Positions 33,224-44,310 of a stretch of DNA of 64,000 bases are shown one piece after another. Each line of letters begins with the position of its first letter. Position 1 is the stretch's first letter. A program made the position numbers and the translations under genes. This DNA is from Hyalella azteca (Eukaryota > Arthropoda > Malacostraca > Amphipoda > Hyalellidae). The notes beneath the pieces are model-generated. The model had not been told where the DNA came from. It worked only from the letters and a program-made list of their open reading frames with translations, and made no database searches. Where the stretch lies: the NCBI RefSeq assembly GCF_000764305.2, contig NW_025944333.1, forward strand, positions 62,001 to 126,000. The letters run 5' to 3'.

Positions 33224-33598
33224 GCATATTAACAAGTGTGTAGTTTGGCAGAAGCTGTTCTTTAATGCAGGTTCCATTTAAGACCAGAGAGTATTTCTTA
33301 TTGACAATTTTCTTATTGTTTTTCTCTATTCGGCGAATTAGGCTCTTGATAGGAAGTGAAAATCCCAATATTAGGTTTCCAAGGAACATTTTATTATAAT
33401 TTTACGACGTTTCGAATGCAACTTCATTCATTATCAAGTATAGGAAGAGTTTTGCAACAAAATGTTCCTTGGAAACCTGATATTTGGATTTTTACTTTCT
33501 ATCAAGAGCCTAATTCGCCGAATAGAGAAAAACAATAAGAAAATTGTCAATAAGAAATACTCTCTGGTCTTCAATGAGACCTGCATATTAACAAGTGT
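33224..33598. mobile_element. Hairpin insertion with hammerhead-like loop (Penelope-type fragment)
   Basis: Arms 33267-33393 and 33459-33584 are inverted copies about 92 percent identical. The 65-bp loop, read on the minus strand, has TTGATAATGAATG and then CATTCGAAACGTCG. This layout resembles the hammerhead-type motif found in Penelope-like element termini (CTGATGA box, short stem, CGAAAC box, GTC cleavage site), but with a damaged first box. A 16-bp direct repeat (GCATATTAACAAGTGT) at 33224-33239 and 33583-33598 looks like the target duplication. Family assignment is inference. Confidence 0.55.
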
Positions 33599-34261
33599 AC
33601 ATCAGTGATTGAGACTGAGAGAACAATAAGCTCTGATGTAATGAAACTTTGACCTGAATATTAGGGAATCGATCTTATTTTCCAAGACCTTAGCTTAATC
33701 TCTTGTTTTCCGAGATCTCATCGCAATCTCTTATTTTGCGAGATCTTGCGCAAGGCGTTGCCGACAGTTGGACGTTATCCTGGAGATCGTGAAGGATTTC
33801 GAAGGATTTTTTCTGATGTGAACACAGCTTGAGGACGGGCGTCAGGAAGCCTGTCAATGTTGAGTCGAATGTGAAAACAAAGTTTCTTTTCATTTTGATT
33901 TACGGCGAATAAACAAGTCCAGGCGTGCTATATAGCGTTAGAATGTGTAGCTCAGAAAACTTTTAGTCAAGCTAAGTTTATTTTTATTGATGAAAATTCA
34001 GCGAACATCGAACATTGTTCTGTCACAATATTGATACTGTAGGCGTGGACTAGTGCGTTCACAACAGTTCAATTTTGTGTTAAAAAAGTTTTGCTTAGCT
34101 TAACAGAGTCCTTAAATTACTACCGTAGTGCTGTCAAAACACTGTTATTTCTGCAAGTTGCCCAACTATACAAATAACTTTATGCTGTCAGCATAGTATT
34201 TTTTTCGGAAACAAGAGCTCGTAAATAACTAGGTATATTTTTAGTCGGTAACTAAAGCTAC
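33599..34261. other. Intergenic, no gene recognised
   Basis: A loose repeat of TTATTTTCCGAGATCT-like words is seen at 33675-33750. No protein similarity. Confidence 0.4.
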
Positions 34262-34757
34262 TCGATTGACAATTCTACGGACTCGCCAGCGGACTCGCCT
34301 GCGGACTCGCGCAACTGGGCCGCTCATAATTCCTTCAATACTTAACGAATCTGCATGAATTTTGGAATATGAGTATTAATTATCGATACGCTGCCGCAGG
34401 AATTATTACAGAATTTTACATGAATTATTTTTTAATTAAAACCAATAAACGTATTTTTTAAGCAACTGGGGCACTCATAATTCCTTCAATACTTAACGGA
34501 TCTGCATGAATTTTGGAATATGAGTATTAATTATCGATACGCTGCCGCAGGAATTATTACAGATTTTTGCATGAATTATTTCCTAACCTAACCTAACCCA
34601 ATAATAAGTCGTGTAAAAATCTGTAATAATTTCTGCGGCAGCGTATCGATAATTAATACTCATATTCCAAAATTCATGCAGATCCGATAAGTATTGAAGG
34701 AATTATGAGCGGCCCAGTTGCGCGAGTCCGCAGGCGGGTCCGTAAAAGTGTCGATTC
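34262..34757. mobile_element. Foldback MITE with partly duplicated left arm
   Basis: The left arm (from about 34266, ACGGACTCGCC and CGCGCAACTGGGCCGCTC) pairs with the right arm (34610-34757), whose reverse complement carries the same strings. About 125 bp of the left arm (ACTGGGGCACTCATAATTCC to ATTATTACAGATTTTTGC) is repeated in tandem at 34463-34580. GATT flanks the ends (CGATTGACA and GTGTCGATT), a possible 4-5 bp target duplication. The loop holds a CCTAACCTAACCTAACCC tract at 34586-34603. There is no coding capacity. Confidence 0.75.
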
Positions 34758-35790
34758 AGTACTAAAGCCTCTGAATTACTTTCCTTGTGTTGTTAAAACT
34801 TTTTCGTCTGCAATTAGACGAAAACTTTCTCGTCTAAATTATTCTACATTTCTTCGAAATAATTTTCTCCGGTGAGTAGAGCCTCCAAATTTCTTTCGCG
34901 GCGCTGTCGACTTATTTTCTTCAATAAATAATTTTTTCGATACTCATTTTATGATGGTAATTGGGCGTCTGCATGAATTAATTCCTGCCACCGATACATT
35001 ATTTTTTGTAACTGGACCCCTCAATTCGGTGCGATTGACTCAATTATGTGTCTGAGTGAAGCCTGTAGTACCTATTCCTGTGCGGTAATATTTTTTTTCC
35101 TTGTGAAGACTATTGTGTCCTAATTTCCTACTTGATTATGCAAAACATTCTGCCGTGGCCACTCAATCGATGTATTTCGTATTCCTATCAAACGGAACAC
35201 TAAGAAAAATAAACGGGACATCTTGTCTACATGGTGACACACTTCCTGCATGTAGCAATGATACGCCGTTTTGACGGGAATAACTTTGTGAGGACAACCC
35301 TCACAAAGGCAAAAACTATCGCTATTTGTACGAAGTCTCATTTATTTTCTTGAGTGCGCTTTTTTGTCGTGGAGATCTCGATTATTCCTTAACGTCAATT
35401 TTTTAATTTTCATTTCTACTCATGATGAGATTAGTGCTTGACAAGCTGAAGACATGTTGATCAGATTATTAGGGTGTGGAGTGAATTGCATGTTAACAAA
35501 TTACTTAGAGGGAACTTTTACCGAATAACGTAAAATTGTATTAATCGCTAATTATGATTCTTGCTTCTGCGCTCACTTCGCAGTGGAAAATGCCGCTAGA
35601 CAATGTTTGTGAATTCTGCACAGATCTAATCCTTTGAGTGTTTGAAGGACTTTATATAATGGTAATGATCAACGAATTGTTCTAACCGCGTTTCTGAATT
35701 ATCTCTTGGAATGATAGTTAGGCTTTAGTGCATTTGTTCTCGGTACCTAGTTACTGCAAGGTTGATATAAGGCATTTAGATAGGTTGATT
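34758..35790. other. Intergenic, no gene recognised
   Basis: Short self-complementary words such as TTTTCGTCTGCAATTAGACGAAAA (about 34800) are present. No gene seen. Confidence 0.4.
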
Positions 35791-36070
35791 TTGCTGGTTA
35801 AGACGAGCTTATCTCCATTAACGCAGTCCCTTGCTGGTTAAGACGAGCTTATCTCCATTAACGCAGTCCCTTGCTGGTTAAGACGAGCTTATCTCCATTA
35901 ACGCAGTCCCTTGCTGGTTAAGACGAGCTTATCTCCATTAACGCAGTCCCTTGCTGGTTAAGACGAGCTTATCTCCATTAACGCAGTCCCTTGCTGGTTA
36001 AGGCGAGCTTATCTCCATTAACGCAGTGTCTTGCTGGTTGAGACGAGTTTATCTCCATTAACGCAGTCGC
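35791..36070. repeat. 40-bp tandem repeat, exactly 7 copies
   Basis: The unit TTGCTGGTTAAGACGAGCTT followed by ATCTCCATTAACGCAGTCCC is repeated. The first five copies are identical and the last two carry a few substitutions, so expansion is recent. Confidence 0.97.
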
Positions 36071-36945
36071 TTTGAACTTTGTCGATTCCAGGCTAAGAGT
36101 TTGCGAAGCAATCTGACTGGCCCAATCGTGCGTCTGCACCATCAATTGTGCGCAATCAATTCTGACCTGCAAATGATTGTGTAGGTCAACATTGATTTTA
36201 ACTTTAGTTCTGAACAACTTTGCCATGCTACTGAATTTTGCATAACGTTGATCTTTACAAACATTACCTGCATCTTATTTATTCACAACTCTGCAGTTGG
36301 TGGTGCACAAAATTCTAATTTAAATTTTTGAAAAGTCAGACCTGTAGTCGAACATGTTGTTTGCAACATGGACGGCATTTGAACTGAAAAATTGCGTCCT
36401 GAATTTCAACTGTGCATAACTTCGACATTAATTTGCATTGGGCTTAACTTTGACTTGCATTTGAATTTTTCGCAGTTTTAATTTATATTTTACTGTGCAT
36501 AAATGTTTCCTTCATTTTATTTGCTCACAACTTTCGCCTTCATTTAGGATCGTGCATAACTTAGGCCGACATCGTCTCGCTGATATGTTCGAATTTACAC
36601 CGCCGAGCTTTTTAAGAAGATGTTGATGATGAAACTCTACTTGATGGAAGTGCAGTTGATTTAACTTTATTATTAAAGAGTAGTTAGAGAAACATCTGTC
36701 AGAAACCAACAAATGTTTTTTGATGTCAGTTCATGTAGCTGCTATTTATGAACTTGCAGCTCATGAAACTCGGGCTCATGAAACTGAGATTTATGAAATA
36801 ATAAAATAATTCACAAATCTTAAGTTAATAAACTGCATTTGTGAAACTATTGTTTCTTAGCTTCTGTAGTGAAACTTCTGTTTCAAAAACAGTTCTTTGT
36901 GAAACTAGTTTATGAAGCTTTAGTTTTCAGGCCAAATTGGTTCCT
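36071..36945. other. Intergenic, no gene recognised
   Basis: A degenerate repetition of CATGAAACT and TTATGAA words runs from 36725 to 36920. No gene seen. Confidence 0.4.
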
Positions 36946-36954
36946 CGAATGTCT

Positions 36955-38125
36955 GGACTCTTGGCTGCTGCCACCACGCAACGCAGGACTCTTGGCTGCT
37001 GCCACCACGCAATGCAGGACTCTTGGCTGCTGCCACCACGCAACGCAGGACTCTTGGCTGCTGCCACCACGCAANNNNNNNNNNNNNNNNNNNNNNNNNN
37101 NNNNNNNNNNNNNNNNNNNNNNNNNNNNNNNNNNNNNNNNNNNNNNNNNNNNNNNNNNNNNNNNNNNNNNNNNNNNNNNNNNNNNNNNNNNNNNNNNNNN
37201 NNNNNNNNNNNNNNNNNNNNNNNNNNNNNNNNNNNNNNNNNNNNNNNNNNNNNNNNNNNNNNNNNNNNNNNNNNNNNNNNNNNNNNNNNNNNNNNNNNNN
37301 NNNNNNNNNNNNNNNNNNNNNNNNNNNNNNNNNNNNNNNNNNNNNNNNNNNNNNNNNNNNNNNNNNNNNNNNNNNNNNNTTTTTTTCTATTTGCACTCTC
37401 TTTTACTGACTTCACTGAAAATTCAGTCATTCACTGACACGGATCATAAAAAAATGCAAAAAGAGTTCCGAAAACGGCACAGTTAAAGTTAAAAGTTGAA
37501 AATCTGGGACCGCAAAACACGAGCGTCCGCTCTCGACCACGGCTGAAACTTGACTCTTGGCTGCTGCCACCACGCAACGCGGGACGCAGGACTCTTGGCT
37601 GCTGCTACCGCGCAACGCTGTATGCAGGACTCTTGGCTGCTGCCACCACGCAACGCGGGACGCAGGACTCTTGGCTGCTGCCACCACGCAACGCGGGACG
37701 CAGGATTCTTGGCTTTTGCCACCACGCAACGCAGGACTCTTGACTGCTGCCACCGCGCAACGCGGTATGCAGGACTCTTGGCTGCTGCCACCACGCAACG
37801 CTGGACTCTTGGCTGCTGCCACCACGCAACGCGGGACGCAGGACTCTTGGCTGCTGCTCACCGCGCAACACGGTACGCAGGACTCTTGGCTGCTGCCACC
37901 ACGCAACGCGGGACGCAGGACTCTTGTCTGCTGCCACCACGCAACGCGGGACGCAGTACTCTTGGCTGCTGCCACCACGCAACGCGGGACGCAGGACTCT
38001 TGGCTGCTGCTCACCACGCAACACGGTACGCAGGATTCTTGGCTGCTGCCACCACGCAACGCGGGACGCAGGACTCTTGGCTGCTGCCACCACGCAACGC
38101 GGTACGCAGGATTCTTGGCTGCTGT
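36955..38125. repeat. 31/38-bp minisatellite interrupted by a gap and unique sequence
   Basis: Blocks at 36955-37074 and 37551-38125 share the core GACTCTTGGCTGCTGCCACC, ACGCAACGC. The first block has 31-bp units. The second mixes 31-bp units with longer ones carrying an extra GGGACGCA. Open frames on both strands are a by-product of the repeat, since none starts from conserved sequence. About 170 bp of non-repeat sequence (37380-37550) follows the gap. Confidence 0.9.
37075..37379. other. Assembly gap (305 N) in a minisatellite
   Basis: Unknown bases. The left edge is inside the 31-bp array, so the true copy number is not known. Confidence 0.99.
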
Positions 38126-39144
38126 AGCTGCGGAAAAGAAACGCTTGTTTTCCAGTCTATCTAATTTCAACCACGGAGTCTTAACCATGCAGCTTTTGTT
38201 AATTAATTGTAACTTGCTTTCGCATGCCCCTATAATTCTATATTGCAGTCTGCCATTGTGAGAATGGAAATCTCTCACTTTTCAGTAATTACCTGGACTG
38301 AAAGCTCATTAAAAAATATATTAATATCCGTATAAAATGCATATGCCAGCTTAGGCTTCCTCGATTTTTGACCGCATTTAGTGAGAATTTCATAGGATAG
38401 CTTATTTCAATTAAAGATCATATGTTCATTTCCACACAGTTTATTCACGATTTGATAGATTTTCGACAATACTCTTCATGAAAAATTCAAAGACAAAACC
38501 TTGTTCAATATATTAGTAAATACTTAGTGTAATCAAACGAATCACACACTCCTGAGCAATAAAACGATTTAAGATAGTCATAAATATTACTTGGATGTTG
38601 ATTGCACTGAACTTTGGAATGTGAATGGAACTTTGGAATGCACTGTGAAACGGCGTATAGTTAACGTTATTTTAACGTCAAATGCTGTCTTCTGAGCCTC
38701 CTGGCAAGGGACATTGATTAAACGTCGATTACGATTTTTAATAGTTGAAATGTAAATAACGTAGATCAAGAGTTGATTTCGTTAGAACAGCGTTATTTCA
38801 ACGTCAGATGCCTGGTGGTATAGTGAGGTTAACAATAAACGAATAAAGTCGAATCAATTGAACATGACCGTTATTCGCCGCTAAATTTTTGGCTTGCACG
38901 TCAGTGGCCACTGGAAAACGTCAACTTGGCCGCTGATATGCCGCCTTTGAGCACAACTGGGAAATTTTGAACGGACGGATGCAAAAGCGTGAAAAATAAA
39001 GCATAGTTTGTTCAAAATGCGTGTCTGAGTAATGAAGTTGTGGAACTACTTAGAGCTTTATATCACATATATCAGCGACACAATTCTAGTTCCTAGGCAG
39101 AGAAACTAGGCACAATTCTAGTTTCTACAACGCCATCCTAAATA
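38126..39144. other. Intergenic, no gene recognised
   Basis: AT-rich. No domain or repeat of note. Confidence 0.4.
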
Positions 39145-40478
39145 CAGGGTGCGGCGCGGGAACTTACTTATTTGAATTGCGCGCCACGTGGCGGCCATTA
39201 GTCCTAGAAAGGTGGCGCCATGCGCAATATGGTGCGCGGGCTATGAAGTTTTTCGTCCACTCAGTTCAGTTGCGACCATGCAGTGGTCGAGAGAGGAGCG
39301 CGCGTTCGCAGTCTCTGTGTACTTTTCTAGTGGCCGGTCTATCGTTGCAACCCAGCGTGCGTTTAGGAGGCAGTTTAATGTCGCGCCCACTGGTCGTGTT
39401 CCTGGTCGTACATCAATCGTTCAGTGGGTGAATACTTTTATGAATACAGGCAGTGTGTGGAAACAAAAACCAGGTCCTTCCAAAACCACTAGGACGCCAG
39501 AAAATGTCGAGAGAGTAAGGCAGGCGGTTTTGCAATCACCTAAGCGATCCGCACGAAAACATGCATCTGCGCTTAGAATTTCCGATCGCACAGTTAGGCG
39601 AATTCTGCACCAAGACTTAACATTCCACCCTTACAAACTGGCAGTGGTGCAAAAACTAAATCCACGTGATTTTGTTTCACGACAAAGGGCATGTGAAGCC
39701 ATCGTTGAAAACTTGCCTAACAACGCACTTGTGTTTTTTAGTGATGAAGCACATTTTCATCTGTCAGGGTGTGTGAATAAGCAAAACATGCGATATTGGA
39801 GTGGTGTGAACCCCCGAGAACTTCATGAGAAGCCCCTTCATGCAGAACGAGTGACTGTTTGGTGTGCCTTATCCAGGACTGGCATCATAGGCCCATGGTT
39901 TTTTGAAGAGAACGATAGGGCAGTTACAGTCACTTCTGAACGGTACATTCAGATGATTCAAGAGTTTTTCCTTCCAAAACTTGATGAACTTGGTGTAAGA
40001 AATGTGTGGTTTCAACAAGATGGGGCCACGGCTCACACAGCACGCGCTTCAATGGCTCTCTTGCGCGAACACTTTCAACAACGCGTGATCTCCTTAAGGG
40101 GCGATCTCCAGTGGCCAGCGCGCTCGCCGGACTTAGCCCCCTGCGATTATTTTTTGTGGGGATACTTGAAATCCTTAGTGTACACCAATCGTCCGAGGAC
40201 CCTAGCTGAACTGAAGAACAACATTCGCGTTGCTATTGCTGACATTGGTCCAGACATGCTTGAGAAGGTGGAGCGAAACTTCCGATCTCGTCTGACAAAA
40301 TGTATTGAACAGCATGGAGGTCACCTACAAGATGTAATATTCAAGAATTAAACTTGTAAGTAAACCCAACGAAACTTTAAATGTAGCTCTTTGTAAAAAA
40401 GAAAGAATTAAAACGCTATCTTTAATACTTTTTACTTTGTGATTTTTTTAAAAGAGTAAGTTCCCACGCCGCACCCTG
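39145..40478 (+). mobile_element. Complete Tc1/mariner DD41D transposon (rosa/Visitor-like)
   Basis: The element is 1334 bp. Inverted ends CAGGGTGCGGCGCGGGAACT (left) and CAGGGTGCGGCGTGGGAACT (right, reverse complement) match over about 24 bp with one difference. TA dinucleotides flank both sides (39143-39144 and 40479-40480), the standard target duplication of the superfamily. One uninterrupted transposase gene fills it. A deleted copy lies 2.1 kb downstream. Intact ends, an intact gene and a clean TA duplication are what an autonomous, recently active copy would show. Confidence 0.93.
39278..40351 (+). CDS. Tc1/mariner-family transposase, DD41D type, intact
   Basis: The transposase cuts the element out at its inverted ends and reinserts it at TA. 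The frame is also open upstream, but the first ATG is at 39278 (GACCATGC, A at -3), giving 357 residues, a normal length for the family. Residues 1-120 hold two predicted helix-turn-helix units (EERAFAVSVYFSSGRS and RTVRRILHQD) separated by a KPGPSK linker. The catalytic aspartates are D156 (FFSDEAHF), D248 (QQDGATAH) and D290 (SPDLAPCDYFLW). There are 41 residues between the last two, which defines DD41D, the spacing described for the rosa/Visitor lineage. There are no stops or frameshifts. The final codons (DVIFKN) are also retained in the deleted copy at 42774 onward. Confidence 0.95.
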   Translation: MQWSREERAFAVSVYFSSGRSIVATQRAFRRQFNVAPTGRVPGRTSIVQWVNTFMNTGSVWKQKPGPSKTTRTPENVERVRQAVLQSPKRSARKHASALRISDRTVRRILHQDLTFHPYKLAVVQKLNPRDFVSRQRACEAIVENLPNNALVFFSDEAHFHLSGCVNKQNMRYWSGVNPRELHEKPLHAERVTVWCALSRTGIIGPWFFEENDRAVTVTSERYIQMIQEFFLPKLDELGVRNVWFQQDGATAHTARASMALLREHFQQRVISLRGDLQWPARSPDLAPCDYFLWGYLKSLVYTNRPRTLAELKNNIRVAIADIGPDMLEKVERNFRSRLTKCIEQHGGHLQDVIFKN

Positions 40479-42009
40479 TACAATGCGTCCTCAACTACAG
40501 CTAAACATCGCTTACATCGAATATCAAGCGAGACCACATAACAGTTCTTACACACGTGTTTACATCACTAAATATCGCATTAACATAGCGATATTATTTA
40601 ATTACAATATCAATGTGTTCTCATAATGTTTCTACATACATTCCGAATCAACAACTTTACCGCTACATGCAAAACTTTCATTCACACCTTACAATGCTAT
40701 TGCTACCTGGATTGTAAGTAGACCATATGCCGCTTTATGACGCATTTTCGTTTACTATATATACAATTGTATTTCTACCTAAATTGTACGAATATGTACA
40801 TCCTACCGTAATAATTCACTATAAAAAAGACGAACAAATAACGATGTCCGTGTCACCGAGTCAACCGTCTCCGCCGGCTCGGCAGCAGATCCATCGTAAT
40901 AATTGTACCTAACAATACCTAGTCCCACATCCTTATATTTCATTATATATTTATATACATTTCATTTTCGTTATCTATCAAAACATTCTTTATTTTACAA
41001 TTGGTAATGTTTTCCGGGATTTGTCATAACTTCAAATTTTATTTCATATCCGTGTGCATTAATTTTTTCGTAACTTGTTTTGATGTTGATTTGATCAAAT
41101 TTTTAGAAAAACGTCCAATTTTAAATTCGATATCTAAGTCGGTGTAATTTTAGGAAAAGTTCGTGAACAAAAATATTATTCTCTCATGAACCCGGTAAAT
41201 GTAATAGAATTTGATAAATCTCGTTCGAAAAATCGTTTCTAATCTAAACTAAATCTTAATCGAAAAATCGTTCAGAGCGGGCTGCTGTGTTCATCCGTGC
41301 ACCTCGACAAGAGGATAAAAATTCATGTGCTTTTTAGGATTAAAAAAACATGCTAATCCTTTTTCTGACTGAGATTTTTTATCGGGCTCTGGCTTACACA
41401 TTGCATAGCAATGCATGCATTACACTTACATTGCATTGTTCCTGAGAAGCAACGATGTACTTATTCTGAAAACGGCTTTATTTGTACATAAGTGCCGAAA
41501 ATAGACACCGAACGAGCAAAATGTTGTACGGTTGAGACACGTGTTTTTTAAGTTCATTGAAAATTACATTATTAATTATGTTGTCAATCTTCTTTTCATA
41601 AAGATGATCCATGAAAATGCACTCCACTATGAAGAGAATATTGATAACGTTTTTTCTCAGGGCATCCTGAGGCAGAGAGCTATGTACATCAGCAGGTAAC
41701 GCTAAATTTCTATTAAACTATTAGTTATTAGTATAATTATATGTAATATCTACATTAACTATAGACTATATTTTACATCTCGAGTTTGCAGCTATCACGT
41801 TGAAGAGTCAAGACTTACTCTAGACTATCAATCTCGTCTGCAGAAAAAAAACTCTATACAAGTGTCGCACGATTGCAATAAATATTAAATATTGATAGAT
41901 GGAAGAAGAACCGAACCACTTATTTTGTACAGAATTAGCTCAATGCTCAAAAAACCCACGCCATATTAATTAAATCATCAGACGAAAAACCAGTGTAGTC
42001 AAGAAAAGT
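40479..42009. other. Intergenic, no gene recognised
   Basis: AT-rich. Words such as TTGCATAGCAATGCATGCAT form short palindromes near 41400. No gene seen. Confidence 0.4.
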
Positions 42010-42080
42010 AGGTACAAGAATCGGCGACCGGCCTATCCAGGCCTATTTTTCAATACCGAAGATACTATACTAAATCGCAC
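42010..42080 (+). mobile_element. LINE 3'-end fragment, diverged
   Basis: ACAAGAATCGGCGACCGGCC and TATCCAGGCCTA match the LINE terminus at 2934 and 15456 with changes. The tail ATACTATACTAAAT differs from the ATGTT tail, so it is a related subfamily. Confidence 0.55.
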
Positions 42081-42618
42081 TTCAAGTCTTGAACTGAAGC
42101 CGCTACTTTTAGGTAGGAAACACGACCTTATGACCAGTGGGGAAAATCGAAACCTGTAGCCCACTCAGAAGAACAATTGAGACATTGGCCACATAGTGAT
42201 GCTTCTTTTCTCCGGGTCATCTAGACTCAGTTTGGCATCGGCAAAAAGTCGCATGAGTGCTACGTTCGCTCTCTGCTCGTTATGTGGGTAAGAAAATCAG
42301 TCACTATTTGGACCAAATGACCAATACATTTTTTCTGAGTAAAGCTTCTAGAACTGACTCCATGAACTTTTTCAAATTTCACTCTATTTTTCGTTTCACG
42401 TTGATCAGATCAATTTTTTTCACAAACGTCTACATTGGTAAATGTGTCTGAATAACATTAACTTTCTTTCTGTGGCTCCGAATACCACTGCAAAGGATGT
42501 GTGGGGGTGATTGCGAATGGATTTGCTGGAGATGATTGGGATTGTGAAAATGATGGATTTATTGGAGTGCAATTTCGATACAGCACAAGCGATGTCGAGA
42601 TGAACATATAAAAATAAG
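42081..42618. other. Intergenic, no gene recognised
   Basis: Nothing recognised. Confidence 0.35.
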
Positions 42619-42620
42619 TA

Positions 42621-42938
42621 CAGGGTGCGGCGCGGGAACTTACTTATTTGAATTGCGCGCCACGTGGCGGCCATTAGTCCTAGGAAGGTGGCGCCATGCG
42701 CAATATGGTGCGCGGGCTATGAAGTTTTTCGTCCACTCAGTTCAGTTGCGACCATGCAGTGGTCGAGAGAGATATGGAGGTCACCTACAAGATGTAATAT
42801 TCAAGAATTAAACTTGTAAGTAAACCCAACGAAACTTTAAATGTAGCTCTTTGTAAAAAAGAAAGAATTAAAACGCTATCTTTAATACTTTTTACTTTGT
42901 GATTTTTTTAAAAGAGTAAGTTCCCACGCCGCACCCTG
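42621..42938 (+). mobile_element. Internally deleted DD41D element (MITE-like)
   Basis: The element is 318 bp with TA on both sides. It keeps the first 151 bp and the last 165 bp of the element at 39145-40478 with only one substitution noticed (TCCTAGGAAGG for TCCTAGAAAGG). The 1018 bp in between (39296-40313) are gone, and two extra bases (AT) sit at the junction. The transposase start codon and last codons survive but the catalytic core is lost. It could be moved by the intact copy's enzyme because both ends are complete. Confidence 0.95.
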
Positions 42939-42940
42939 TA

Positions 42941-44099
42941 TAAGAACATTGTTATGGCAGATTTAGCTAATGTTATGATATAAGTTAACGGAAATGAGAA
43001 CCAGATAGGAAAACTCTGAAAACAATTTGTGCAGCAGCATCGCAAGGTAATGAATTTGTAAATTGTCGCTTCAATTTATGCGAGAACATTTTCAAATTAA
43101 ATTTTTCATTCTCCGTAAATTTCATATCATTTTGGATGCTGAATCGGTTAACTGAAAGAAGCGTTTAATTTCAAAGCTGTCAAAGCTGTAGATCCCTATG
43201 TCGATTCTTCAAGGGCAAATGTCAGTAAATTCAATTTGAAGGCGAATTGCGTTCTTAGAATTTCTCGTGAATTATTTTTCACACGCAAAAAAGATAAGCA
43301 TAACTAATTCAACATGTAAATAGACGATGACAGGAATGTTATAGAATTCGAATTGGCATCGTAGCTGTAAATGCAATGCAATATATGAAGGGTGTTAATA
43401 GGTTGTTTGAACCTATTGGTGATTGGTTTAGCTTTCACTTTATGGTTGCGCAATTAAACATCAAACGTTTGAATCTTACTTGAGTTAATTGAAACCGTCG
43501 CCGCGCACTGTAATTGCGCGGGAGTCAAATGGCCGCTTTCACTGGATTACACAGATTTAATCTGACTTTATTCAAGCAATTATAAATCGAATAAGACCAT
43601 AGCCCGACGACTAATTTATTACTACTTTAGTTAGTTTAGAAGCGAAAATGAATTTTATGCCACATCTAGTCGGAAGGATTTCCATTCAAAGATTGAGTAA
43701 TAACATTTATTGCAACTCTTTAATTTGAAAAAAATCTATCTGTTGTGTATTGTTATATATATGCGAGGATTATCATGATGTCTTTACTACCTTAAGCAGC
43801 TAATGACCTTTTTTGAGCATTCGATGTTCAAACATTATGTTTATATGAATATCGCGATAATTGTGTTGATTGTCCATCGTGTTGGTGTCAGATTGTCAAA
43901 CGCGTTGTGTATTTATATTTTTCACTTCTGAATGATTAAGAAATGAATTGACGAGCGTAAATTTATGGCTGTCGTCCGCAAAAAAATGAGAAAATGAATG
44001 CACATTTATTGGTAAAATTTACCTGCTGATAGAACTAAATATATTTAATTTCTTTCTGTTGTCATTCATGGTACTTTAGAAATACAGCGTACGATTGAA
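42941..44099. other. Intergenic, no gene recognised
   Basis: AT-rich, with no domain and no clear repeat. Confidence 0.4.
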
Positions 44100-44104
44100 C
44101 ACGG

Positions 44105-44310
44105 TTACGCCGATGGCCCGTGCCTGTTACGGTGCCTCATTGCCTGAAACATTCCTTTCCTCTTGCCTGTTACGGTGCCTTCTTGCCTGGTACGCTCGAT
44201 TGCCTGAAGTCACTCTTGCCTAAATTTGAAGACCCGGGCCTGGTACGGTCCCACTTCCTTGTACCCGGTACGGACGCATGCAAGGTACGGTCCTGTAAAC
44301 CTCTTCTTAC
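44105..44310. repeat. Degenerate repeat of GCCTGTTACGGTGCC-like words
   Basis: Words such as TGCCTGTTACGGTGCCT, TTGCCTGGTACG and CCGGTACGG recur irregularly about eight times. Both strands are briefly open, but there is no consistent protein. Confidence 0.6.

Noticed and set aside
37427..38278. Minus-strand frame of 283 codons and several plus frames rich in ATTQRGTQDSW
   Set aside because: They are translations of the 31/38-bp minisatellite, with no unique conserved part.
39188..39277. Upstream extension of the transposase frame
   Set aside because: There is no ATG in this part. The first ATG, with a good context, is at 39278 and gives the usual family length.
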